Below are positions 12,370 to 23,225 of a stretch of 64,000 bases of DNA, one piece after another. The notes under the pieces were generated by a model. The model searched no databases, had not been told where the DNA came from, and saw only the letters and a list, made by a program, of their open reading frames with translations. The translations under genes and the position numbers were made by a program. Numbering within the stretch: position 1 is the stretch's first letter; every line of letters begins with the position of its first letter. Origin of the DNA: Dugong dugon (Eukaryota; Chordata; Mammalia; Sirenia; Dugongidae); the NCBI GenBank assembly GCA_030035585.1, contig CM057472.1, positions 88,905,601 to 88,969,600 of the forward strand, in the 5' to 3' direction.

Positions 12370-12870
12370 GGGCAGCAAGTATTTAGGCCATATTAAGTGT
12401 GAGGTGCCTGTAGGATACCAACTGAAGATAGCCTATATTTGGAAATACCAGTGTGGCACTCAGAAGAAAGATCTAGATGGAGATATGCAATTGTAGGTCA
12501 TCGACATATGGATGTTAGTTGAAGCCCTAGAAATGCATAAACCAGTAAAAGGACAATCTGTAGACTGAGAAAAGAGCTAGGAGACAACCCTCATAAGCAT
12601 CCATATAGAAAGAATATGAAGAGGAAGAGGAGTCTACGGAGGCTGCTATGCTGTCTCAGAAGCCAAAACGAACGAGTGTATAGATGAGGAGAGGTGCACC
12701 AGCAGTGCCAAATGCTACAGAGAGGTCATGGACAATAAATAGCCAAGAGATTGTTTGTAATCTTAACCAGACCACAGTGGACTGAGAAGTGAATATGAGG
12801 AGAAAAAGGAGAGACGGCAAGTGCAGACTATTCTTTCAAGATGGTTGGCTCTGAGAAGCAAAGATGTGTG
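12370..12870 (+). repeat. Probable ancient mammal-wide repeat
   Basis: Phrases such as 'gcctgtaggataccaactga' (12408), 'ggtcatcgacatatggatgttagttgaagcc' and 'gccaaatgctacagagaggtca' (12708) follow, in order, an old dispersed mammalian repeat that typically reads 'gtagttgaagcca' and 'tcaaatgctgctgagaggtca'. Highly diverged. The family name is not assigned. Confidence 0.5.
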
Positions 12871-12936
12871 TCAATAGTGGGAACAATAGAGGATATAATG
12901 TTAAAGGTATTTATTTAGGTATCTCGACAGACTAAA

Positions 12937-13106
12937 CGGGAGCCCTGGTGGTGCAGTGGTTAAGAAGTATGGCTGCTAACCAAAAGGTCAGCAGTTTGAA
13001 TCCACCAGCCATCCTTGGAGACCCTATGGGGCAGTTCTACTCTGTCCTACAGGGTCACTATGAGTCAGAATTGACTTGATGGCAATGTTCTACTCTTCTC
13101 TTCATA
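12937..13106 (+). mobile_element. AfroSINE-type SINE (type A)
   Basis: It begins 'cgggagccctggtggtgcag', has the body 'ggggcagttctactctgtcc' and the RTE-like tail 'cactatgagtcagaattgac'. The flanks AGACTAAA at 12929-12936 and 13107-13114 form a perfect 8-bp target duplication. Confidence 0.95.
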
Positions 13107-13234
13107 GACTAAAAGAGGTTAAAGTACCAATGAGAAACAAGTAAAGAGGAAAAGATGGAAGACCCAGGCAGGAGAGGGAGTCTGATGAATTTTAAATACT
13201 TAGCCCATAACAAGTTTAAGAACTAGTGATCCAG

Positions 13235-13390
13235 TTTAATACCTCTTCATTTTAGATGTGAGAATCATAGCAATCATAGAGTTTAGTTGATTTGTCCAGT
13301 CATGCTGCTAATAAGTGGCAGAAACAAGACTACATCACAAGTCTACCATTTTGCAGTCCAGTCCTTTTTCCACTGAACCACTTCATAGTC
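13235..13390 (-). repeat. MIR fragment (minus strand)
   Basis: The antisense of the MIR tRNA-like half is visible as 'tgctgctaataagtggcaga' (13303) and 'cagtcctttttccactgaaccacttca' (13358). Diverged, with no clear ends. Confidence 0.65.
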
Positions 13391-13649
13391 TGTTTTATTC
13401 TATGGACCTGTCAGGATGTGTTCCATGTGTTGAGATGCTGGGTTGGGCAATGTTAGATCTATTCTAGAAAGCCAGTTTCTGATTCTTGTTACAACCAGAA
13501 GATCTAAAAGCTGCACCCTATAAGGATTTCTTCTTATTTTCAAGATCCTCTTAACCCAATCCATTGTGTGTGTTTCTGTTTGCCACTCAATTTGCCTGCC
13601 TTGGACCTATGGCTCTGCCTTGACATCTGACTTTGTCACATTTCCAGGA

Positions 13650-13842
13650 TAGAATTGCTAGATAAAATACTGGAGGCCCAGTTAAATCTGAATTTCAGAT
13701 AAGCAATGAATTTTATTTAGTATAAATATGTCCCATTCAATAATTTGAGTATATTTATGTTAAAAAAACTTATTAGTTGTTTGTCTGATATTCAAATTTA
13801 ATCAGGCATCCTGTGTTTTTATTTGCTAAATCTGGCAACCCC
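13650..13842. mobile_element. Palindromic MITE-like element
   Basis: The left half begins 'agaattgctagataaaatac' and the right half ends 'tatttgctaaatctggcaac', which is its imperfect reverse complement. The complementarity continues inward ('cccagttaaatctgaatttcag' against 'gatattcaaatttaatcagg') to a centre near 13745. Such a nearly full-length inverted repeat is typical of a small hairpin DNA element. The sequence is familiar from mammalian genomes, but the family name is uncertain. Confidence 0.7.
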
Positions 13843-14812
13843 ATCCCAGGGGCCAGCTAGCCTGGTTTACTTTCTTCTTCCCAGCATGCCTACTCTTTAC
13901 TTTGCAGTGCTTTACTTTATAACCCTGCTTCCCCGTCACCACTACCTGAGGCCCAGATTAAGAATATTAATATACGCAGTTCCCGAATATCTAATAAACC
14001 CTAAATCACATATATTTGTCTTCGCAATGCATTCTAGGATTTTTTTTTTCTAGAAGATTAGCTTTCTTAATCATGTGTCATTTGGGTAAGTATCAACCTT
14101 TCCTAGTATTCTATGAGTACATACTAACCAATGTCAGATAAAGTCAGTAGACATGGGATGCAAGAGAGGAAGCAGCCTCGAATTTCTATTTTTCTACAGA
14201 TAATCCACAAAGCTGAGACAGGAGGGGTGATCACATTTAATCCTCACTGGAGGCTGATATATAAAGGGCAGTTTAAGCAAGAAAATTTGGATTTCTATTC
14301 TCATCTCAGAGGACTGACCATATCAGCAACTTCTGGCTGACCCAACACGATGGCTAAAATAATAAATGCAATGAAATAGGAGTCAGTTAATTTATGTAAT
14401 CCTGCTCTGATCTATTAACCCAAGTATATACTAAGTGCATATGGGAAAGAGTAGGAGAAGTTCATTTCGTTTAGTCTTTAAAAAAAACCAAAAACGCATT
14501 TTGCCCCAAGCATTTTTCCCCTTCATTTAAAAGTTAAATTGTGTATTTCAAAGATAAATCTAAGCCATGTGTCTCACTTCTTCCCTCTAACAGCAAACTG
14601 TTCTGAAAGAGCTCACTGTTATATCAAGGACTTCCAGAATATCATTTTTATTCCAAATGAGATAACTATATTTTTCCTAAGCACACACAACATCCAATGT
14701 CAAAAAGATGCACGTATGGTTCTAACTCACATCTCATGAAATATAATAATCTATTTCCAGTTGATTAATTGATATCATTTCTGATTATACTCAGCATCTG
14801 ATCAACACCATC
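13843..14812. other. Non-coding DNA, nothing recognised
   Basis: No gene, RNA or firm repeat was recognised. The short frames at 13823-14053, 14131-14340 and 14539-14739 lack family resemblance, and the first overlaps the palindromic element. Confidence 0.5.
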
Positions 14813-14814
14813 AG

Positions 14815-14990
14815 CAGCTTAACATTTATTAAAAATCTATTATTTGCCAGGCACTAGGCTATGTAATTTACAACATTAGTTCTCATTTCTCAATAGCCCC
14901 ACTAGTAGATATTATTAATCCATCTAATAAATAAAAATATTAAAGTTCCAAGAAGTTTAGTAACATTTGAAACAAACAAAAGGCTAACAC
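14815..14990 (-). repeat. MIR (minus strand)
   Basis: The diagnostic antisense MIR text is seen as 'attatttgccaggcactagg' (14839), followed by 'ttacaacattagttctcatttctcaatagcccc' and 'taataaataaaaatattaaagttccaag'. About 175 bp, moderately diverged. Confidence 0.8.
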
Positions 14991-14991
14991 A

Positions 14992-15438
14992 AGTCTGCCT
15001 AACACACAAGCACATCCTTTTTCCATTTTCCCAGATGGTATCAAGCTCTCTTTTGCTAGGGAAGAAACAGCTAAATCATCCCTATTTTCTAGGAATTTAT
15101 AGTCAAAATACACAGACAAAAGCATATTAAAACAGTGACTCACCTATATTTAACTCAGTGGAGAACTGTGTACTAAGATGGTACCATCATGAATCTAAAA
15201 AATCAATATTTTACAAGAAATTAGATCCTAAAATTAAAAAATAATCATAAATTACCCAGATCTTCTTAATTAAGATGATACATAATAAATCCAACCTTCA
15301 GTGCTCACGTTTTTGGAGGGGTAGAGGTTATATATGGATCGCATTCTATTGTATCATAAGGGCATAAGACAGGAAAAAGAACATTTTTAAAGTGTGTGCA
15401 TTGCAGGGTGCAAACTGGAAGGAATGGATAAGAACACA
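14992..15438. other. Non-coding DNA, nothing recognised
   Basis: AT-rich DNA with no recognisable repeat or gene. The minus-strand 67-codon frame at 14940-15143 crosses the MIR edge and is not credible. Confidence 0.5.
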
Positions 15439-15439
15439 G

Positions 15440-15665
15440 GTTCTAGATTCAAAGACTACTTGGTTCTAAACCAAGTTCTGCCATTACCTGCCAATTGCTC
15501 AAAAACAGGTTCATTACTTAATAACTTTGCACCTCCATTTCTTCGTTTGCAAAATAGATAATAATACCTATCTGATAGAAGTGTCATGCCCATTAAATGA
15601 GATTATATTTGGAAAGTAGTTAGCCAAGTGCTTGGAACATAATAAGAGTCCTATAAATGGTGGTT
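15440..15665 (+). repeat. MIR (plus strand)
   Basis: Sense MIR landmarks in order: 'ttggttctaaaccaagttctgccattacc' (15470), 'ataactttgcacctccatttcttcgtttgcaaaatagataataatacc' (15520-15567) and 'agccaagtgcttggaacataataag' (15623). Nearly full length. Confidence 0.87.
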
Positions 15666-15666
15666 G

Positions 15667-16206
15667 TGCTTGTAGCTGAATCAAGTAGAAAATTTGATAG
15701 TCATAGTAGAATTGTGGAGGCCAATGAGGAGACATTTTCTAATACTTATAGCCCAAGGATAGAAAAAGGGGAAACCAAACTAAATGCTTGGCAACACTGG
15801 GAAGAAGGTGGGGCGGGGGGGAGAATGTCAGAATTGACATATACGAAGATACAAAAAGCTTGGCAACACATTCACTATGTATAACAAAGACAGACCACGA
15901 GTGATCTTTTGTCTAAATATTGCATCCAGGAAAAATAAAGCATCAAAGAGTATATTTTCATTTGATTATGGGAAATATAAAAGAGATTCAGAATCTATAC
16001 ATCATAGTCATGGAAGTAAGCATTAGCCCATGTACCTCTGGCCTAAAAGTAACCATAATATTCTAAACAGAATCCTATGTTGGAACTTTAAAAAAAAATG
16101 GAAAAGACAATTATCTTTTTAAAAAATTTTATCAGTAATAATGGAAATCTGCCTTTGAGAAGAAACCCTGAGGCTACCTCTTTAAGTTATTTTTGGGGTT
16201 CTCTTA
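15667..16206. other. Non-coding DNA, nothing recognised
   Basis: No repeat family or gene was recognised. The 75-codon frame at 15657-15884 begins inside the MIR and shows no domain. Confidence 0.5.
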
Positions 16207-16736
16207 CAGAAAGTAACTGTAAACTATGACCTGTGTCCAAATATGGCCTGCTTTCTCTTTTTATATATAAAGTTTTATTGGAACACATCCTCGTTCATTC
16301 ATTCACATATTGTCTATGGCTGCTTTCATGCTACAATGGCAGAGTTAAGTATAGGCAGTCCCTGGGTTACAAACCTCTGACTTAGGGACTAACCTTTAAG
16401 GTTATGTAAATTTGCCCTCACTTTGAAACAATTGAATCAACCCCTGCTCAGCAACAAATTCTGCATCACAATCACCTTCACTGGCTACATATGCAGTTTT
16501 TAAATCACTGAAAAGGCTTCCAGCCTTTTCTTGCAATACAGTTAATGCTGAATAAGAATTGTACGCACCTGTTGGGAATTACCTACAGACTTGACTTAAA
16601 GACTTAAAGACACAGTTAGGAATGGCTCTCGTTCATAACACTGGGAATACCTGCAGTTGCAACAGAGACTGTGTGGCCCACAAAGCCTAAAATATTTACA
16701 ACAGGGTCTTTCACAACAAAAGTTTGCCAACCTCTT
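16207..16736 (-). mobile_element. hAT-Charlie-type element (minus strand), split by another transposon
   Basis: The plus strand reads the reverse of the family at 1604-1941: 'ttttattggaacacatcctc' (16273), 'tattgtctatggctgctttc' (16308), then after the nested insert 'gcccacaaagcctaaaatatttac' (16676) and 'aaaagtttgccaacctct' (16718). Removing 16352-16655 restores continuity. No clear 8-bp target duplication survives. Confidence 0.85.
16352..16653. mobile_element. Nested DNA transposon with inverted repeats
   Basis: It interrupts the hAT element between 'gagttaagta' and 'gttgcaacagag', which are adjacent in intact copies. Its ends are imperfect inverted repeats: 'ggcagtccctgggttacaaac' on the left and 'gttcataacactgggaatacc' on the right. 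The flanks TA (16350-16351) and CA (16654-16655) fit a decayed TA target duplication, which would put it in the Tc1/mariner superfamily. That assignment is tentative. No transposase frame is present. Confidence 0.75.
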
Positions 16737-17896
16737 TCTTAGAGCTTTGAAATAACGATTTCAAACCTACAAGGTCTGATTTGGTCTGAAATATGCATGG
16801 TCTTTCATTCTCAATGTACCTTCCAATGTACCTTTCTAAACATATCTGGAAAATAGGTTGAAAACAAAGTATAGTGGAAACCTTCCTTCCTTCCTATGAA
16901 TAAAGAAAATATCCAGAATTCTTACCCCGAATGTTAGCAAAGCATCTGAGCCTGGAGAAAAATAGAGACGAAATGATTTCTGGAGGGCAGGACAAATTCC
17001 TCCATTGTCAGACTGAAAGGTACCCATTAATCCATCCCAAACGGTAGTTTCCATCATGTGCATACCCTTTTATCTGACTGAGGAAAATAGCAATGGAAGC
17101 TCTTGGAGACAATCTGTAATCAAGCAGGGTTAAAGACTCAAGTAAGCACTGAAGGGTCAAAGTCAAGTTGTGGGCCTCATCATTTTTGCACTATATGCAA
17201 AGAGGATATAACTCTATTTCTCCAACAACCACAGAGTATTTTAAAAGACAGTACCTCATTCATTTTCTGATGCTTTTGGAAGTAAAGTATCCCACATTTT
17301 ATTTCTATTTTATAAATGGAAAAACTAGGCCACAGAGCAGTTTTGTGCCTCTCCCAAGAGTGAATCAATCACAAGGAGAACTAACGATGGAATAATTTTC
17401 AGCCCCTTGTTCTCTGCGCATTCGACCATGAATTAATTAATGTATTAAAGGCTTTTCCATGAATTAAAAAAAAAAGTTATTTGCTCATTGGAGGAAATAT
17501 TATTCACACCATGATCACCATGTGGGTTTACTGCTATGCCAACATGATGGACAACTCCCTCACTTTGGTGCTTGTAAGGACTCCTTTCTCAGTTTTAAGT
17601 AGGGAAACATGAGTAACAATAGGAAAGAAATTTTAAACCAAAATAGTTTATGATCAAAACACCAGAAGTAGAACTGTGTCGATAGCCCATCACCTTACTG
17701 CCTCATAACACAGATATAGGCTTTAGCTCCATCTAGTGGAAGAATAGAGTAAGTCATGGATTATTAAGAGGGTTGCCGTCCTTGGGGGTCTTTTTGCAAA
17801 AGGTTTAGACTTATTTCCAGATTAAAGCTTCCTTGGACTTAATTCTACTCCTAAATATTCAAGTATATATTTTATTGAAGTCGTTGTAGAAGTACA
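16737..17896. other. Non-coding DNA between hAT and L1
   Basis: No gene recognised. A weak antisense MIR trace ('ttttataaatggaaaaactaggccacagag') lies near 17306-17336. The overlapping opposite frames at 17168-17395 and 17180-17368 are chance frames. Confidence 0.5.
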
Positions 17897-17911
17897 TCAA
17901 AGATTGAGTTT

Positions 17912-20087
17912 CACAACAGATACATAGACCAATGGAACAGAATTGAGAATCCAGACATAAATTCATCCATCTATGAGCAGCTGATATTTGAGAAAGGCCC
18001 AAGCCCATTAACTGGGGAAAAGACAGTCTCTTTAACAAATGGTGATGGCATAACTGGATATCCATCTGCAAAAAAACTGAAACAAGATCCATATCTCACA
18101 CCATGCACAAACTAACCCAAAATGGATCAAAGACTTAAATATAAAATCAAAAACGATAAAGATCATGGAAGAAAAAATAGAGACAATGCTAGGAGCCCTG
18201 ATACATGGCATAAACACAATACGAACCATAAGTAACAATGCACAAGCACCAGAAGAGAGACTAGATAACTGGGAGCTCCTAAAAATCAAACACTTATGCT
18301 CATCAAAAGACTTCACCAAAAGAGTCAAAAGACAACCAAAAGACTGAGAAAAAATTTTTGGCTATGACAAATCCGATCAGCATCTAATCTCCAAAATCTA
18401 CAAGATAGGCAAAACTTCAACAACAAAAAGACAAATATCCCAATTAAAAAATGGGCAAAGGATATGAACAGTCACTTCGCCAAAGAAGATATTCAGGCAG
18501 CTAAGAGACACATGAAGAAATGCTCACAATCATTAGCCATTAGAGAAATGCAGATCAAAACTATAATGAGATATCATCTCACCCCAACAGGGCTAGCAAT
18601 AGTCCAAAAAACACAAAATATTAAATGCTGGAGAGGTTGTGGAGAGATTAGAACACTTATACACTGTTGGTGGGAATGAAAAATGGTACAACTACTTTGG
18701 AAATCGAGTTGGCGCTTCCTTAAAAAGCTAGAAATAGAAGTACCATTTGATCCAGCTATCCTGCTCCTTGGAATAAAGCCTAGAGAAATAAGAGCTGTCA
18801 CAGGAATAGATATATGCACATCCATGTTTATTGCAACACTGTTCACAATAGGAAAAAGATGGAAACAACTTAGGTACCCATCAACGGACGAATGGATAAA
18901 CAAATTATGGTATATCCACACAATGGAATACTACGCAACGATAAAGAACAACGATGAAGCCGTGAAACATCTTTCATCATGGAGGAAGCTGGAACTCACT
19001 ATTCTGAGTGAATTTAGTCAGTCACAAAAAGACAAATGTTGTATAAGATCACTACTATTAGAACTCAAGGAAAGGTTTAAACACAGAAGAAAACATTCTT
19101 TGATGGTTAGGAGGGTGGGGAGGGAGGGTGAGGAGTATTTACTAACTAGATAATAGATAAGAATTATCTTAGGCGGAGGGAAGGACAGCACACACTACAG
19201 GTGAAGTCAGCACAACTGGACTAAACCAAAGCTAAGAAGATTCCTTAATACAGTCAAACACTTTGAGGGACAGAGTATCAGGGACGGGGGTCTGGGGACC
19301 ATGCTTTCAGGGGGCATCTAGGTCAATTGGCATAACAAAGCCTATTAAGAAAATGTTCTGCATCCTACTTTGGTGAGTGGTGTCTGGGGTCTTAAAAGCT
19401 TGCAAGCGGCCATCTAAGATGCATAAATTGGTCCCAACCACCTGGAGTAAAGGAGCATGAACACCAAAGACACAAGGAAAGTATTAGGCCAAGAGACAGA
19501 AAGGGCAACAAAAACCAGAGACTTCATCAGCCTGAGACCAGAAGAACTAGATGGTGGCCAGCTACCACCAATGACTGCCCTGACAGGGAGCACAACAGAG
19601 AGTCCCTGATGGAGCAGGAGAAAGGTGGGGTGCAGAACTCAAATTCTAGTAAGAAGACCAGACTTAATGATCTGACTGAGACTGGAGGAACCCCGGAAAG
19701 CATGGCCCCTGGATTCTCTATTGGCCCAGAACTAAAACAATTTTCAAGGCCAACTCATCAGACAGGGATTGGACTCGACTGTGGGACATAAAGTGATACG
19801 CGTGAAGAGTGTGCCTCTTAGATCAAGTAGATACGAGAGACTAAACGGGCAGCTTCTGTCCGGAGGTGAGATGGGACAGCAGAGAGGGTTAGGAGCTGGT
19901 TGAATGGACATGGTGAATCATGGGGTGTAAAGGAGGAGTGTGCTGTCACAGTATGGGGAGAGCAATTAGGGTCACGTAACAATGTATGTATAAATTTTTG
20001 TACGGGAGACTAACTTGAAATGTAAACTTCATTCAAACTACAACAATAAAAAAATATATATATAAAAGAAACCTATCAACTAAAAAA
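17912..20087 (+). mobile_element. 5'-truncated L1 retrotransposon
   Basis: About 2.2 kb: the C-terminal part of ORF2, a long 3' UTR containing 'gtctggggtcttaaaagctt' (19382) and 'caagcggccatctaagatgc' (19402), which resemble the 3' UTR of elephant L1, an AATAAA at 20045 and an A-rich tail. The flanks 'aaagattgagttt' (17899-17911) and 'aaagattaggttt' (20088-20100) form a 13-bp target duplication with two mismatches. The insertion is thus defined at both ends; it is younger than the L1M pieces but already has stops and frameshifts. Confidence 0.92.
18150..19153 (+). pseudogene. Broken L1 ORF2 C-terminal region
   Basis: This is the end of the L1 ORF2 protein, downstream of the reverse transcriptase, including the C-terminal zinc-knuckle-like region. 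Frame pieces are 18165-18347, 18464-18679 and 18683-19153. The last two lie in the same frame and are separated only by a TGA at 18677-18679, where a cysteine codon (TGT) is usual after WWE. The first piece lies in another frame, so there is a frameshift near 18350-18460. The 156-codon final piece carries recognisable phrases such as PFDPAILLLG and LWYIHTMEYYATIKNN. No endonuclease or catalytic RT region is present, so it cannot be active. Confidence 0.9.
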
Positions 20088-20154
20088 AAAGATTAGGTTT
20101 GAGTTACCTGTTGTAGCTTCTTTCCCACTGACACAAGGGCAAGGACTAGAAGCA

Positions 20155-20300
20155 GAAGAGATACAAGTTCAAATCTATTCCACCACCAACTCTTTGGTTT
20201 TAAATAAGTTACCCAATCTCTCCAAGCATTCATTTCTTCATCAATATAATGAAGCTAATACCTATTTCCTAGGTATTTGTAATGATTAAAGGAGATCTTT
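20155..20300 (+). repeat. MIR (plus strand)
   Basis: Sense MIR text: 'ttcaaatctattccaccaccaactctttgg' (20169), 'aagttacccaatctctccaagcattcatttcttcatcaatataatgaagctaatacc' and 'gtaatgattaaagg'. About 145 bp. Confidence 0.75.
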
Positions 20301-22249
20301 AGGGTTTTATTTATTTGGGGGGGGGGTAGTTTTATTTAATTTCATCATCATTGGCATAAACAGTATGCCAGCCACTTTTTATACTTCTGGACCTCAGAGG
20401 TAAGGTGTTACTCCAGTTCTACCGCATTTAGCGTCAAGGAGGGTCCTTTTGAAATGTGTGAAGCTCAGCAGATGGGAGCTGGAGCCTCATTGTTGTGTAG
20501 GTTGAGCATTCTATCAGGGGACACTTCCTGGATGTTAGTTTTGTAAACGTTTGCTTTTTTTTCCTTCCTTTATTTCCCCATGTAACCTAATGGAAAGGTA
20601 TCAGCAATAAATTATCTACCTAGTTCTCTGTGACATACTGTCATGCCACAGATTTCTGGCACCCAAGTGCCACTCACCTCATTGGTAGATTGTATTGTCA
20701 GGGCACATTTCTCAAAATTCATTATTACCAACCAAAAATGTAAACACATTCAGCTAGTAAGCATGCATTCCAATACTGAAAACACATGCTATCAAAAAAA
20801 AAAAAAAAAAAAAAAATTAAGGAGGAAAAAAACATAGTAACAAAAGCGTTAAATTTCTTGATACAGTGGCTGTTAATAAATAGTAGTTTCTCTCTTTCCC
20901 CCAAAATATTCCTGTAATATTTCCATATAGCACAATGAGCAGACAGCCATATAGCATATAAATAGTAGAGGCAGGATAAGCCCCAGCCTAACCTGACTTA
21001 GCTATGATGCCTCCTAAGAGAGGTCAGCAGGAAAATAAAGTTTTATAGGTCAAATGAGAGATCCCATTTACTTTTGTTTAAGGAAAAGCATGAAATAGTT
21101 TTCCTTTAGGACCTTGGGTTTCTGACATGAAAGGGAATCCATAAGTACAACAATATATTGGTAACTTCAGCAGGCCTTCAGATACCCTGGGCAAATAGGA
21201 GGGTGGAATCAAAATATTTGTTCTATCCCCAAAATTGAATCAACTATTCCTGAGTTATTATGTTACTCACTAGTGCTAAACCAACTTTGGGAAACTTCAT
21301 TTCACTATTTAGCTGACTCAGGAAGGACTCTTTGTTACTTCTAGCTAATCTACATAGCACAATTCAAAATCTTCGGCTGCTAAAAAACTGTACTCTCCAG
21401 TTTTTATTCCAAAAAAAAAAAAAAAAAAAAGATATGTACCTGCCAGCATTTTCAAAAACGTGTATTGTGAGATGTACACATGTTAATGTAAGTATAGCAA
21501 AGATTGTCCACCTCATTGCTCTCCTGTTAAGCAGATTTCCCTTTACAATCTCCCACATAGCCAGTCTCTGCACTTTAGGTTTAGAGAGAACAGAACTGCA
21601 ACGCTTTTCCTGCCTGCTGTACCTTGACTTTAACACTGTTCTCCACTTCCAATCTCTCCACCACAGCTATTCACGTGCCTGGTATCCAGTTTTTCTCTAC
21701 CTAGGACAAAATAAAAAAAGTGTAATAATAAAATACAAGCAGGAGCTTCAGGATTGCAAACAGTTGTACTCTCTAGTTATCATTATTACCTCCATTTATA
21801 TTTCAAGTGTCTATTTGAGTTTATTTCATAAAAAGAGAGAAAACCCAGCTCAAAGATAGCAATATCAAATAGTATTGAGTTTTGAAAATCCAAATGAAGG
21901 TGGATCTGAAATGTCAGGTTTGAATTTTTTTTAGTAGAAAAGCATATTATATTCCATTTCAAAGGGAGTTTCTTTTATGTTTACCTTAGTGTCTTATCAT
22001 CAATTTTAAATGCAGTTGCCATGGACATTTATGTACAGTGTTTCATATAGGTAACTGTAGGCACCTGTTTTATCTCCACTTAGACATATCATTCAATCCT
22101 CAGTATGATCTAAACCAACTCCTTAGTTCCGTTTTCTACCCATAGACAGCTGATCCTCTCCTTTCCTTCAAGTTGTTATATTCTCACCATACAAATATTG
22201 CTGCTTTTATAGCCGGTGCCCAGATCTTGGTTTCTAATACTATTCTCCA
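20301..22249. other. Non-coding DNA with poly-A runs
   Basis: A G run lies at 20318-20327, and A runs at 20794-20816 (23) and 21411-21430 (20). The long frame 21332-21859 reads through the second A run as polylysine and has no domain; its minus-strand partner 21364-21636 reads it as polyphenylalanine. Near 20925-20965 the phrase 'ccatatagca' occurs twice. No gene recognised. Confidence 0.5.
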
Positions 22250-23225
22250 GTAAACATAACTGGGGCTCCTTGGAGAAATGGCTGATTCTAGAACTGACGT
22301 AGGAATGTAAGAGACGAGCCTGGAACAGCTTGTAATGTCCAAGAGTGAGGAAGTGCTAAATAAAAAAAAAAAAAAGGATGGGGGTGTGCCAAAGGCACAG
22401 AGGAGCCAGAATGAAACAGTTCCCAATGGCCAAAGCTGGGATAATTTGAGCAACAAAATAAATAATATAGAATTGGATTACAATCCAAAGTATAAAATAT
22501 ACATGAGCCCATACTGATATCAATAAATGATTGACTATGTAAGTAGAGAAGACATGAATCTTCCATACAGAAGAATCCAAATAATACCTGTAGATACTCC
22601 TGTCTCCAGGAGGTAGAGCTTAATTAATCTCCTACCCCTTGCTTTGAGTATGAGCCGAGCTTAGTGACTCGCTTCCAAAGAACAGAACATGGAAAGGGAA
22701 AAATAGTAACCTTACAGTGGAGAAACTTGGAAAACACTAATTTAACCAAGTGGTCAGTGCTGACATCACCAGTGACAAGTCATGTGGATAGCATGTACCC
22801 TCTAATGCAATGTGATAAGAAGGGCATATCACCCTATGGTCTTCCCCAGAAACCATTAACTCTAGTCTAATTACAAGAAAATCATCAGACAAACCCAAAT
22901 TGAGGGACATTCTACAAAATAGCTGAACAATGTTCTTTAAAACTGTCAAGGCCATGAAAAATGAGAAAAGACTGAAAAACAGTCATAGAACAGAGAAGAC
23001 TAAGGAGACAGAATGACTAAATGCAGAGTGGTATCCTGGATTGGATACTGGCACAGAAAAAGGACATCAGTGGAAACCTGGTAAAATCTGAATAAATTCT
23101 GGACCATGGTTATATAAGATGCTGACATTAGGAAAAGCTGGATGAAGGACATATAGGAACTCTGTACTATTTTTGGAACTTTTCTATAAATCTAAAATTA
23201 CTCCAAACTGAAAAGATTAGTAAAA
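22250..23225 (+). mobile_element. Old L1M 3' UTR (plus strand)
   Basis: Sense L1M 3' UTR landmarks: 'ctccttggagaaatggctgattctagaa' (22267), 'ccaaagctgggataatttgagc' (22430), 'gaattggattacaatccaaag' (22470), 'aaccattaactctagtctaatta' (22852), 'gagggacattctacaaaatagc' (22902) and 'atcctggattggatactgg' (23033), ending 'ataaatctaaaattactcc'. An A run at 22362-22375 lies within it. No ORF2 is preserved. Confidence 0.8.

Noticed and set aside
12937-13106. tRNA-like A/B-box text in SINE heads (also in the other SINEs)
   Set aside because: These are decayed tRNA-derived SINE heads and do not fold into a complete cloverleaf, so no tRNA genes are called.
18574-18921. 115-codon minus-strand frame
   Set aside because: It is the antisense shadow of the L1 ORF2 C-terminal region.
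21332-21859. Longest unassigned plus-strand frame (175 codons)
   Set aside because: It reads through a 20-A run as polylysine, has no domain, is matched by an overlapping minus-strand frame, and no splice context was found.
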